This document shows positions 35,680-44,126 of a stretch of 64,000 nt of DNA, piece by piece; position 1 is the stretch's first letter, and every line of letters starts with the position of its first letter. Location: positions 2,017,528 through 2,081,527 of the forward strand of contig LT599018.1 in the NCBI GenBank assembly GCA_900079685.1, read 5' to 3'. Made by a program: the position numbers and the translations under genes. The stretch comes from an uncultured delta proteobacterium (GTDB lineage: Bacteria; Desulfobacterota; Desulfovibrionia; Desulfovibrionales; Desulfovibrionaceae). The notes below the pieces were generated by a model. The model was not told the DNA's origin. It saw only the letters and a program-made list of their open reading frames with translations, and did not search any database.

Positions 35680-36927
35680 CTACCAAAGCCAGCCGCGCCG
35701 GTAGCGCTCCATTGCCTTACCGCCCGACTGTTTCGTTTGACCCCACACGATGACCACGGACTGCTCGCACCGGCTGACAAGCTCGGCCATATTTCCCGCC
35801 CTGCTTCCGCTGCGGTTTGCCGCCACATATTGTTTGGGTAAACTGGCGAGCAACAGTTTCAGATAATCCGCCTTAACCGAATAGTTAACGTTGGTGACGA
35901 CGATCCCTCTAGTCGCCGCCGTATGCATGCCGTTAAGATATGAGGTGTTTATACCGATCACCTCTCCGTCTGCATTTAACAGCGGCCCGCCGGAATTGCC
36001 GGGAAAAATTGCCGCGTCCATCTGGAAAAGCCGAGGGTCTCCCTCGAAGCCCGACAAAGAATTAATTTTACCGAACGTGGCTTTCTGCTCTTTGCCCTGG
36101 TCGCCCATCATAGGGTAGCCGAGCGCGAGAACATCTTGCCCCTTACGGACCCTCTTGCTGTCACCGATGGGCAGCGCCCTGGACCGGGCACTGACCTTCA
36201 CAATGGCAAGGTCATTTTCTTTATCCACAACAATAACTTCAGCGTCATATGTCTTCCGGGCAAAGGTATCCTCAACCCCCAAGCGGACAGTTCCCTCGAC
36301 AACGTGGTAATTTGTCACCAGCAGACCGTCGTCAGATATGAAAAACCCGGTCCCGTTGCCGTTCCAGCGCGGCGTCTCTTTTTTATCGGGCGCGGGCTTG
36401 GGTTTGTCTCCCGGCGGCGGCGTTTCGGGTTTGCCGTCCTTGTCGGGTTCGGCCTTTTCCGGTTCTTTTTCCGCATCATCCGCTTTGAAGTGGTTTTTGA
36501 GGGCCGCCGTGGACTGCGCCGCCGAGTCAAACCCGTAGGAAAACACCAGGCCGCGCCCGTCGGAAAATTCACCTTTGGCCACACCGGTCGCGGCGGAAAG
36601 GGCCATCCAGCGCAGGTCCACCTTCCTGCCGTCGCCGCAGGTCAGCGACCCGGTGCCGGTCAACGGGTCTTTGCCGGGTTCCGCCGGGGACAGCGTGCCC
36701 TTGCAGTAAACGGTGTTGTGGAATGTGCGCACGGTGATTTCCGCGCCTTTGGCCGAGGGGATGTCCGAAACCGCGCCAATATAGTCCATCGCGCGCATGG
36801 GGTCCGGGTCAAGCCCGTACACGCTGTACTTGTCGTCGTGGAGAATCTGCTTGCGGGCGCAGCCGGGAAGGCAGGACAGCAACACCATTGCGAACACAGC
36901 GAGAATGCGGAGCCGGTATCTGTGCAT
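35680..36927 (-). CDS. Lipoprotein with trypsin-like (S1C/DegP-type) serine protease domain
   Basis: This 415-residue lipoprotein has the lipobox LPGC with Cys 23. Residues ~30-150 form an unassigned domain. A Lys/Pro/Glu-rich linker (about 151-187) leads to the protease domain with the full triad: H208 (VTNYHVVEG), D239 (KENDLAIVKV) and S312 (FPGNSGGPLL). There is no PDZ domain, unlike DegP or DegS. The substrate is unknown, but the protein should act in the periplasm from a membrane anchor. The start has GAGAGGGATCG. The following gene, a small lipoprotein, is probably in the same operon and could be partner or regulator. Confidence 0.88.
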   Translation of the reverse strand: MHRYRLRILAVFAMVLLSCLPGCARKQILHDDKYSVYGLDPDPMRAMDYIGAVSDIPSAKGAEITVRTFHNTVYCKGTLSPAEPGKDPLTGTGSLTCGDGRKVDLRWMALSAATGVAKGEFSDGRGLVFSYGFDSAAQSTAALKNHFKADDAEKEPEKAEPDKDGKPETPPPGDKPKPAPDKKETPRWNGNGTGFFISDDGLLVTNYHVVEGTVRLGVEDTFARKTYDAEVIVVDKENDLAIVKVSARSRALPIGDSKRVRKGQDVLALGYPMMGDQGKEQKATFGKINSLSGFEGDPRLFQMDAAIFPGNSGGPLLNADGEVIGINTSYLNGMHTAATRGIVVTNVNYSVKADYLKLLLASLPKQYVAANRSGSRAGNMAELVSRCEQSVVIVWGQTKQSGGKAMERYRRGWLW

Positions 36928-36959
36928 CGATCCCTCTCAAGGCTTTGGCGCAGTGTGGC

Positions 36960-36988
36960 ATATTGCAAACATTATGTAAATATTTGAA
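36960..36988 (-). promoter_or_regulatory. Candidate promoter of the protease gene
   Basis: On the minus strand TTCAAA (36988-36983) and CAATAT (36965-36960) are spaced by 17 bases within a strikingly AT-rich stretch. Confidence 0.4.
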
Positions 36989-37027
36989 TTATATAATAAA
37001 TATTAAGCATCTTATACCGTGCGCGGC

Positions 37028-37084
37028 AAAAAGCCGCCGGAGCGTTTACCCGGCCAAAAGGCAGGCAAACGCTCCGGCGGTTTT
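37028..37084 (-). terminator. Terminator of lipoprotein B gene
   Basis: GCCGCCGGAGCGTTT and AAACGCTCCGGCGGT form a near-perfect 15-base stem; on the minus strand CTTTTTGCC follows. Confidence 0.75.
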
Positions 37085-37136
37085 ACCGGGAGTGCGGGAG
37101 AAGGCTGTCCGGCGGCGGTCAGGCCCGGCTGCTATC

Positions 37137-37508
37137 CTACGGCTGCCACCACTGGAGGCCGAAGCAGCCGGAAGAAACGCTGTTCAGCGGGCATTCGTTG
37201 CCCCACCAGCTCCAGTGCCGCACAATGCCCTCGCCGTCGGATACGGCCGTGGTCTCGCAATACCGGCTCCAATCCCGGTCACCCCAGCCCGATTCCACAC
37301 GGCAGGCCCGCCAGGAGTAAATCCAGCCGCCGTCGCTCCTCTGGCGGGAGACCGACGGCGCGCCCAAATCCTGCACCATGGCGCTGATCGGCCCGCCGAG
37401 ATAACCGTTGAGCTTCTCGGCTTCCCGCGAGTAGCTTGCCTGGATGCAGCCGCCAAGGGCCGTGGCGCACAGAAAAGCCGCCAAAAAAATAAAGAATATT
37501 TTACGCAT
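37137..37508 (-). CDS. Small lipoprotein B (NGYxGGP family)
   Basis: This 123-residue lipoprotein (signal MRKIFFIFLAAFLCATALGGC, Cys 21) is a paralogue of the one at 35311. It shares EKLNGYLGGPISAMVQDLG, DGGWIYSWRAC, YCETTAV, GIVRHW and a C-terminal Cys-rich end (NECP, SGCF). The pattern G-x-P...DGG-x-IYSW is also seen in BamE-like lipoproteins; the resemblance is weak. ATG 37508 has AGGAG upstream and overlaps the 3' end of the mscS gene by eight bases, so the two are coupled. A longer in-frame reading upstream is ruled out by the poor composition of that stretch. Function unknown. Confidence 0.8.
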   Translation of the reverse strand: MRKIFFIFLAAFLCATALGGCIQASYSREAEKLNGYLGGPISAMVQDLGAPSVSRQRSDGGWIYSWRACRVESGWGDRDWSRYCETTAVSDGEGIVRHWSWWGNECPLNSVSSGCFGLQWWQP

Positions 37509-38676
37509 GGGTTGACTCCTGTTGCAACGATGCGGGGTTTGCGAGGTACATGGTGGTGGTGGGGTAGGCGAAGGTGATGTTCTCCTTCGCAAACCGGTCC
37601 ATCACCCCGAGCATGAGCTCCTGCTGGAGTGCCTGGGCCTCGACGAAATCCCTGCCCGGCACCGTGAAATAGACCTCGAAATTAAGACTTGAATCCCCGA
37701 AGGCGGTAAAGAACACCCTGTCGATGTTCACCTTGCTGATGGCGGATGCGGCCTCGCGCACCATGTCCGGAACCGCCCGCACCTTTTCGATGGGCGTTTC
37801 GTAAGCGATGCCGAAGGTGAAATTGCGCTGGCGCCGGTACATGAGACGGTAATTGGCGATATTCTGCTTGGTGATATCCCCGTTGGGGCAGACAAGCACC
37901 TCGCCGCCAAGGGTACGTAAGCGCGTGGTTTTCAGCCCGATGCTCTCCACAGTGCCGGAAACGGGCCCCGCGCTCACGTAATCCCCGATGGAAAAGGGCC
38001 GGTCCAGCAGAATCACAAGATAGCCGAAGAAGTCCGCCAGAATGGTCTGCCCCGCGAGGCCGACGGCAACGCCCACGATGCCGAGGCCCGCCAGCAGGCT
38101 GGATATCTGGAAGCCCATGTTGTCCAGGATGATGGTAATGCCGATGGTCCAGAAGAGCACCCGGATGATGGGGGAAAGCGTGCGCCCTACCACCGTGTCT
38201 ATGGATTCCTCGTGCCGCCGCAAGTATGCGTCCGTGACGAAACTCGCCAGGGAGGAGAAAAACCGCACCGCCCGGGTGATGAACAGGACGAACAGCAGAA
38301 AGGTCAGCACCTTGTAGAGCGACGGCGAAAAATTCAGGGTATCCAGGGCGAAATAGATCGGGAAAATGTAGAGCAGCGGAACGAGCGTGCCGCCCACCTG
38401 CTGGGCCATTTCATTGTCCACCCGGTGCCTGTCCACGGAGGCCAGCCATCGGGTGGCGAGTTTCGCGATAAGCCCCTTGACCAGCCAGATAAGAGCAATG
38501 CCGCCCGCTGCTATGGCAAAGGCAATGAGATAATGCGCGAACGTGTTGCGGGCCAGTTCGTCGCCGATAAACCGCGCCGTGCTCTCAAGCTTGCCGACAA
38601 CGTCGACGTTCTCAAGGCTTTCCATCATGGTGTCCAGCGGCGTGTCCACCGCCGGTTGTGCCGGTGTCGCTGCCAT
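37501..38676 (-). CDS. Small-conductance mechanosensitive channel, MscS family
   Basis: This 391-residue inner-membrane channel releases solutes on osmotic down-shock. It has about four N-terminal helices and the pore-lining helix region FQISSLLAGLGIVGVAVGLAGQTILADFFGYLVILLDRPFSIGDYV (key residues G-L-A-G-Q-x4-D), followed by the beta domain GTVESIGLKTTRLRTLGGEVLVCPNGDI and the C-terminal alpha/beta domain. This is the MscS consensus. ATG 38676 has AAGGAG upstream. The gene overlaps the start of small lipoprotein B by eight bases, an unusual pairing that may mean a joint envelope-stress role. Confidence 0.92.
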   Translation of the reverse strand: MAATPAQPAVDTPLDTMMESLENVDVVGKLESTARFIGDELARNTFAHYLIAFAIAAGGIALIWLVKGLIAKLATRWLASVDRHRVDNEMAQQVGGTLVPLLYIFPIYFALDTLNFSPSLYKVLTFLLFVLFITRAVRFFSSLASFVTDAYLRRHEESIDTVVGRTLSPIIRVLFWTIGITIILDNMGFQISSLLAGLGIVGVAVGLAGQTILADFFGYLVILLDRPFSIGDYVSAGPVSGTVESIGLKTTRLRTLGGEVLVCPNGDITKQNIANYRLMYRRQRNFTFGIAYETPIEKVRAVPDMVREAASAISKVNIDRVFFTAFGDSSLNFEVYFTVPGRDFVEAQALQQELMLGVMDRFAKENITFAYPTTTMYLANPASLQQESTHA

Positions 38677-38806
38677 GGTCGCTCCTTGTGCTGCTCTCGG
38701 ACAGACAGAGCCTTTATCATACAGCAATTTCCGCCTTCCGGCCATCCCGTTATTGTGATTGTATAGGAAGGATGTCCCCTGCCGCCGGCAACCGGAACGG
38801 ACCGCG

Positions 38807-39577
38807 TCACACCGCCCCGGCCCCCTCCGCGAGCCAGGGGCAAAAGGCGATCGCCTCCCCGGTATACGGCCCGCCTTTCCCGGCCCGGAGAACCAGGGGC
38901 GGCAGGACCGTAACGCCGCCCGATCCCGGGTGCGCGTGTACGGCGCGGATACAGCAGCGAGCGCCGTCAGGCGTGCCGGTCCGCACGGGGAGCAGCGCCA
39001 CGGGCGCGAACCCGTGCTCTTCCAGTGCGTGCAGGAGCCGCTCCCGGTTGTCCCACGGGTAGATCAGGGCGAAGCTTCCGTCAGGCGCCAGGGCATGCTT
39101 GGCGGCGGCGAGAAAGGCGGGCATGGTGGCCTCGTCCGCGAAAAGCGCCTTTCTCCGGGAGGCGTCACGGGGGAGGCGGCCGGACCCGGACGCGCGAAAG
39201 GGCATGTTCGCCAGCACCGGCGAATACCCGCCTTTCGCAAGCCGTTCGCGATCCGCCGTAGCGGCAAGGTCCATCACGGCCGCGGTAAAGACGCGTTCCA
39301 ATCCCAGCCTCACGGCGTTTTCCCGCGCGGCCGCGACCAGATCCGGCTGCGCGTCCACGCCCGCGCCTTGCAGGCGGGAATCCCCCAAAAGGCAGGCCAG
39401 CGCGACAACCCCGCAGCCGCAGCCGAGATCCAGCACGGTCCCCCCTGTTTCCGGCAGGCAGTGCCGCAGGGCGAACGACGCCAGCAACAGGGCGTCCGCC
39501 GAAAAACGGAAAGAACCCGGCGGCTGCGCGAGGCCGCGCGGGAAATACGCGCGGGCGCTGTAAACGGCGTCTGTCAT
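38807..39577 (-). CDS. TrmN6-like tRNA/rRNA methyltransferase
   Basis: This 256-residue Rossmann methyltransferase has SAM motif I TVLDLGCGCGVVALACL and the typical opening RFSADALLLASFAL, which matches TrmN6 (tRNA1(Val) adenine-37 N6 methyltransferase). The catalytic N-P-P-Y/F motif is changed here to NMPF (VLANMPFRASGSGR). The preceding ANMPF and following RKALFADEATM match this family otherwise. ATG 39577 is chosen as the start of the conserved region; ATG 39610 is possible. It is divergent from the DEAD-box helicase gene. The substrate is inferred from family only. Confidence 0.8.
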   Translation of the reverse strand: MTDAVYSARAYFPRGLAQPPGSFRFSADALLLASFALRHCLPETGGTVLDLGCGCGVVALACLLGDSRLQGAGVDAQPDLVAAARENAVRLGLERVFTAAVMDLAATADRERLAKGGYSPVLANMPFRASGSGRLPRDASRRKALFADEATMPAFLAAAKHALAPDGSFALIYPWDNRERLLHALEEHGFAPVALLPVRTGTPDGARCCIRAVHAHPGSGGVTVLPPLVLRAGKGGPYTGEAIAFCPWLAEGAGAV

Positions 39578-39825
39578 GGAGTATGCTTCCTCCCGGCTGG
39601 CATGGCGCAACGATACGGCAAGGCGGGCGCGGTGGCAATGCAGCGGACTATTTTGGCGGATATCCGCGTCAAGGCCGTTTTGCCGTGCTGCCGGAAGCCG
39701 TTATTGAGAAGGCGCGCCGATTCCTCCGATTTCTCTTGCGGCTTCCTGGGATTTTTTGCTATTTAGCCTGCGCGGGTATGCTCACGGCATGCCCGCGAAA
39801 CATAAAGGACACCTATTTTATATCC

Positions 39826-41397
39826 ATGAACGACAACGACTTGACGCCGGAAACCGCCCCCGCGGCCAACCACCCCTCCCCCCCCGCTCCCCTGACCATG
39901 GAAACGCTGCCGCCTGCTCTTCGCGACGCCGTGACCCGCGCGGGCTGGGACGGCCTGATGGAAGTGCAGGCCAAGGCCCTGCCCTACCTCCTGGCCGGAC
40001 GGGACATTATGGTCCAGTCCCGCACGGGCAGCGGCAAAACCGGCGCGTTTCTGCTCCCGGCCCTTGAGCGGCTGGACCGTTCCCAGGCAAGCTGCCAGTG
40101 CCTTGTGCTGGTGCCAACCCGCGAGCTCGCGCTCCAGGTGGCGCACGAAGCCGAGGTTCTGTTCGGCGAAACAGGCATGCGGAGCGTTGCCGTTTACGGC
40201 GGGGTCGGCTACGGCCGCCAGATGGAAGGCCTCAAAAAAGGCGCGCACCTTGTGGTGGGCACTCCCGGCCGCGTGCTGGACCACCTCCTGCGCCGCACCC
40301 TGAACCTCGACGCGCTCCGCATGCTGGTCTTTGACGAAGCGGACCGCATGCTCTCCATCGGGTTCTATCCGGATATGAAGGCCGTGCAGCGCTACCTGCC
40401 CAAAAAGCGCATCCCCACCCATTTCTTCTCCGCCACCTACCCGCCCCATGTTCTGCGGGTCGCGGGCGAGTTCATGGAAACCGAAGAACTCTTAAGCCTC
40501 AGCCGCAAAGAAGTGCACATCGCGTCCATCGAGCACGCCTTTTACGCCGTCAAACCCATGGAAAAAGACCGCGTGCTCGTGCGCGTGCTGGAGTTGGAAA
40601 ACCCGGCGGCGGCCATCATTTTTTGCAACACCAAGGCCAACGTCCATTACGTGACCGCCCTGCTCCAGGGTTTCGGCTACAACGCGGACGAGCTTTCCGC
40701 CGACCTGAACCAAACCAAGCGCGAGGACGTGCTCACACGCCTGCGCAAAGGCGAAGTGCGCTTTCTCGTGGCAACGGACGTGGCGGCGCGCGGCATCGAC
40801 ATCCCGGATCTCTCCCACGTCATCCTCTACGAGCCGCCGGAAGACCACGAATCCTACATCCACCGCGCGGGCAGAACCGCCCGGGCCGGAGCGGACGGCA
40901 CGGTCATCTCCCTTGTGGACATCATGCAGAAAATGGAGCTCGCGCGCATCGCCAAGCAGTATTCCATCACGCTGACGGAGCGGACCACGCCGAGCGAGGC
41001 GGACCTTGCCGCGATCGTCGGCGACAGGCTGACAGCCCTGCTGGAAGCGAAATTCCGCGCCGGCACAAGCCTTGAGCGCGAACGCGTGGAGCGCTTCCTC
41101 CCCCTGGCCCGCAGTCTGGCCGAGGATGCGGAAACCCTGCCCCTTCTGGCCATGCTCCTGGACGATATTTACCAGGCCAACCGCCATCCCGTGCTGCCCG
41201 GCTCCCCTCTGGACAAAGCCGCCAAACGGCAGGCGGAGCGCCGCGCCCCGGCCAGGGAGGCGTCCTCTGAAAAGGGCGAAAAAGGCGGCAATGGCGACGA
41301 TGGCGGCGAAAGCGGGAACAGGCGCAAACGCCGCCGTCCCAGACGGAAAGGCGGCGCATCCGATGCTCCGGGCGGCGGCGGGGGCGGCGATGCATGA
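39826..41397 (+). CDS. DEAD-box RNA helicase
   Basis: This 523-residue ATP-dependent RNA helicase shows the Q motif region EVQAKALPYLLAG, motif I SRTGSGKT (65-72), PTRELALQ, TPGR, VFDEADRML, the SAT motif FFSATYP, ATDVAARGIDIPD and HRAGRTARAG. The C-terminal ~60 residues are basic and Gly-rich (KRRRPRRKGG), a non-specific RNA-binding tail. It belongs to the RhlE/CsdA-like group, possibly for ribosome assembly or RNA decay. The start is uncertain because AAAGGA is 22 bases upstream; ATG 39778 and ATG 39898 are alternatives. Its end overlaps the next gene by eight bases. Confidence 0.92.
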   Translation: MNDNDLTPETAPAANHPSPPAPLTMETLPPALRDAVTRAGWDGLMEVQAKALPYLLAGRDIMVQSRTGSGKTGAFLLPALERLDRSQASCQCLVLVPTRELALQVAHEAEVLFGETGMRSVAVYGGVGYGRQMEGLKKGAHLVVGTPGRVLDHLLRRTLNLDALRMLVFDEADRMLSIGFYPDMKAVQRYLPKKRIPTHFFSATYPPHVLRVAGEFMETEELLSLSRKEVHIASIEHAFYAVKPMEKDRVLVRVLELENPAAAIIFCNTKANVHYVTALLQGFGYNADELSADLNQTKREDVLTRLRKGEVRFLVATDVAARGIDIPDLSHVILYEPPEDHESYIHRAGRTARAGADGTVISLVDIMQKMELARIAKQYSITLTERTTPSEADLAAIVGDRLTALLEAKFRAGTSLERERVERFLPLARSLAEDAETLPLLAMLLDDIYQANRHPVLPGSPLDKAAKRQAERRAPAREASSEKGEKGGNGDDGGESGNRRKRRRPRRKGGASDAPGGGGGGDA

Positions 41398-41896
41398 CGT
41401 TTTGCCGGCTTCTTCCGGACCGTTGACGTCCCCCGGCCCGCTTCCCATTCCCTACACGGCGGAAGAAGTCGGCAGGACCTTCGCGGCTCTTCTGGCTACC
41501 TTTGATTACAGCGCGGAATTGCATGAACTCGGTATCGGGCGCTGGAGCTTCCACAAACGCTCCCATGCCAAAAGACTGCTGACAGCCGTCCATATCGCCC
41601 TCTGGCACATCGCGCTTGAACGCTCCTTCCCCCATGACGCCGAAGCCTTTTTCGCGCATTTCGTCGCGACCTATCCGCCTCTTGCCGGGGATAAACGCTC
41701 CGCCAAGAAACTGCGCGACCTCGTGGCGCAATTCGATGCGCTTGTCGCCGAAAAAAAGGATACGGATTTCACCAACATCGCGGACACCCTCATCACAAGC
41801 CTGGGCATCCTGGAAAGCGACAAGCGCAGGCAACAGCTCAAGCTGTCCCTGCACATCCGCTCCGTGTATGAATTCATCTTTGAAAAACTGATCTAG
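41390..41896 (+). CDS. Hypothetical protein coupled to the helicase gene
   Basis: This 168-residue, mostly helical, soluble protein has no family I recognise. Visible parts are YTAEEVGRTFAALLATFDYSAELHELGIGRWSFHKR, a middle Ala/Leu-rich helix, and IRSVYEFIFEKLI at the end. Its ATG overlaps the helicase stop (ATGCATGA), so it is translationally coupled and probably works with the helicase or the RNA it binds. No signal peptide or membrane segment is present. ATG 41363 is a possible alternative start. Confidence 0.7.
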   Translation: MHDVLPASSGPLTSPGPLPIPYTAEEVGRTFAALLATFDYSAELHELGIGRWSFHKRSHAKRLLTAVHIALWHIALERSFPHDAEAFFAHFVATYPPLAGDKRSAKKLRDLVAQFDALVAEKKDTDFTNIADTLITSLGILESDKRRQQLKLSLHIRSVYEFIFEKLI

Positions 41897-41925
41897 AACA
41901 CGCCTTCAGTCTCACCGCGCGCCGT

Positions 41926-42582
41926 TTACGGTTTCAGCGCGGCCACGTCCTGCTGTCTGCCGATAACCAGGAGTTTGTCGCCCTTGGCAAACTGTTTCCT
42001 GGGGTTCGGCACGAACCGGTACTCCGTCTCGCCCCGGCCCTGGACGGCCGCGATCAAAACCCCGTAGGTATCGCGCACGTTCAGGTCCACAAGGGTCTTG
42101 CCCTCCCAGGCTTCCACCACCAGTTCCTGAACCAGCACGCCGCTTCCTATGGGTAGAAAATCAAGTATACCGGGACTGTGGAGACGGTAAGCCGTCAGAA
42201 TAGCCACATCGACTTCCGGGTGGACCACCTTTTTCACCCCCAGCCGTTGCAGCACTTTCACGTGCGCCGGGCTCACGGCCTTGACGATGATGTCCCTGAT
42301 GCCGAGTTCCTGCACGTTCAGGGTGACCAGTATCGACGTTTCCATGGAATCGCCCACCGCCACCGCGACCACGTCCAGGTCCTGAAACCGCAACTGGGTC
42401 AGGGCCGTCTTGTCCGCGGCATTGGCTTCGTAAACCTGCGACAGCGTTTCCCGCGCGGCCCGGACCCGTTCCGGGTCCTGGTCAACGCCGATGACTTTGT
42501 GCCCCAGTTCCGCCAGCGTGCTGCCGAATTGCAGGCCGAATTTTCCCAGGCCGACGACGCCCACTTCCAGTTTTGCGCGCAT
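41926..42582 (-). CDS. ktrA: Potassium uptake regulatory subunit KtrA (TrkA-N/RCK)
   Basis: This 218-residue cytoplasmic ring-forming subunit gates the KtrB channel in response to nucleotides. It has the Rossmann RCK-N domain with VGLGKFGLQFGSTLAELGHKVIGVDQD (GxGxxG and acidic D at the strand end) and a C-terminal TrkA-C domain. The sequence KAVSPAHVKVLQRLGVKKVVHPE is characteristic. AGAGAGG precedes ATG 42582. It follows the ktrB gene by 30 bases in the same direction, so the two are one operon. Confidence 0.93.
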   Translation of the reverse strand: MRAKLEVGVVGLGKFGLQFGSTLAELGHKVIGVDQDPERVRAARETLSQVYEANAADKTALTQLRFQDLDVVAVAVGDSMETSILVTLNVQELGIRDIIVKAVSPAHVKVLQRLGVKKVVHPEVDVAILTAYRLHSPGILDFLPIGSGVLVQELVVEAWEGKTLVDLNVRDTYGVLIAAVQGRGETEYRFVPNPRKQFAKGDKLLVIGRQQDVAALKP

Positions 42583-42612
42583 GAAAACCTCTCTTTATTG
42601 CTCCACGCCCGC

Positions 42613-44025
42613 CTACCCGACGGGCATGGATTCCTCGGGAAACCGGTACGCCGGCGCGATTTGGAACTGCTGGATCGTTGTGACCAGCCAGACGGGTCCC
42701 AGCTTGCCCACCAGCATGACGCCGCACAGAATGAGCTTGCCCTCGGCGGAAAGAAGCGGTGTCACATTGACGGAAAGCCCCACCGTGGCAAAGGCGGACA
42801 CGACCTCGAAAAAAATGTCCATAAACCGGAAGGGGGCTGTCCCGTGGGGAGCGGCGCCGTTCTCGGTCACCATCAGGGCGAAGGTCGCGGCAATGACCGT
42901 CAGCACGGCCCAGCCGAACAGGATCATGGCCTTGTTGCCTATCCGGGGCGGCACGGCGCGCCCGGCAACCACGATTTGCGTATGGCCGCGCAGCTGTTCC
43001 ACGAGATAGCCCCAGAGAATCCGGAAAGTGGTCGTTTTAATGCCGCCCGCCGCCGAACCGGGGGACCCGCCGATAAACATCAGGATGACGGTGGCGAGCA
43101 GCGCCGCGTCGGTCAAAAGCGCCATGTCCACCGTGGCGAACCCCGCCGTCCTGCTCGTGACGGACTGGAACAGGGCAATGAGAACGCGCTCGGAAAGAGG
43201 TACCCCCTGCCAGGCCGCGTTGCAAAGTTCCAGCAAAAAAATGCCCCCCGTTCCGGCAACAATCAAAAAAAACGTGGTCGAGAGCGCAATCCTGCTGAAA
43301 TACTGCAACCGGATACGCTCCGCGCACGCCCTGTCCGGCGCCTCCAGCGGGAGGGGGCAGCGCCGGCGCCGTCTGAAGCGGGCAACCTTGGCTCTGATGA
43401 CGCTGAAAATGTCTTCTATGACGTAGTAGCCGATCCCGCCCGCGACGATCAGGCTCATGATGGCAAACCCCACGCCCCAATGGTTGCGCCATTGGGCCAG
43501 ACTGTCCTGCCAGGGAGCGAACCCCGCATTGCAAAATGCCGAAACGGACAGGAATACCGCGTTGAACACACCGAACCTTTCCGGCTCAAAGAAATACAGA
43601 ACAACGGCGCCCGCCGTTTCGAACAGGAGCACGATCACCACCATGCGCTGCAGGAACCGGCCCAGATCAAAGGAGGGGTCGTAGAACAGCCCCTGTTCCA
43701 CGGCCAGCCTGTCCCTGAGCTGGATGCGCTTGCCGAGCATGTAAAAAACCAGCGTGGTATAGGTGACGATGCCGAGCCCGCCGAGCTGGATCAACGCCAG
43801 CACAACGGATTGGCCCGTCCTGTTGAACACCGTGAACACGTCCACGCTGGCGAGGCCGGTGACGCATACGGCCGAGGTGGCGATGAACAGGGCGTCCACG
43901 AAGGGCACCGGGGCTCCCGCCGCGCAGATATCCAGGCTGAGCAGCAGGGACCCGAGCGCGATGGTCGCGATAAACGCGGCCACAGGCAGAACAAAGGGGG
44001 TTATGTAGTGTCGGTTGCCGGGCAT
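42613..44025 (-). CDS. ktrB: Potassium uptake channel subunit KtrB
   Basis: This 470-residue membrane protein of the Trk/Ktr/HKT superfamily contains the four selectivity-filter loops, one per repeat: SAVCVTGLAS, SAFCNAGFA, SVTSRTAGFAT and SAFATVGLS. These form the K+ pathway. Several more hydrophobic helices fit the M1-P-M2 repeats. ATG 44025 is placed at the first conserved helix (HYITPFVLPVAAFIATIALG); its ribosome site is weak, so expression may be low. With ktrA it makes a complete K+ uptake system, likely Na+-coupled as known for the family. Confidence 0.92.
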   Translation of the reverse strand: MPGNRHYITPFVLPVAAFIATIALGSLLLSLDICAAGAPVPFVDALFIATSAVCVTGLASVDVFTVFNRTGQSVVLALIQLGGLGIVTYTTLVFYMLGKRIQLRDRLAVEQGLFYDPSFDLGRFLQRMVVIVLLFETAGAVVLYFFEPERFGVFNAVFLSVSAFCNAGFAPWQDSLAQWRNHWGVGFAIMSLIVAGGIGYYVIEDIFSVIRAKVARFRRRRRCPLPLEAPDRACAERIRLQYFSRIALSTTFFLIVAGTGGIFLLELCNAAWQGVPLSERVLIALFQSVTSRTAGFATVDMALLTDAALLATVILMFIGGSPGSAAGGIKTTTFRILWGYLVEQLRGHTQIVVAGRAVPPRIGNKAMILFGWAVLTVIAATFALMVTENGAAPHGTAPFRFMDIFFEVVSAFATVGLSVNVTPLLSAEGKLILCGVMLVGKLGPVWLVTTIQQFQIAPAYRFPEESMPVG

Positions 44026-44071
44026 GGGCAGGACTATACGCCGTGAGCGGCTGTCTTCCAATACATATCTG

Positions 44072-44103
44072 CAAAAAGGCGGCGCATCTCTGCGCCGCCT
44101 TTT
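44072..44103 (-). terminator. Terminator of the second pal-like gene
   Basis: AAAAAGGCGGCGCA and TGCGCCGCCTTTT pair with a 4-base loop, with TTTTTGC after the stem on the minus strand. Confidence 0.75.
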
Positions 44104-44126
44104 CCCGATCCGCCGTATTTCCCCGG

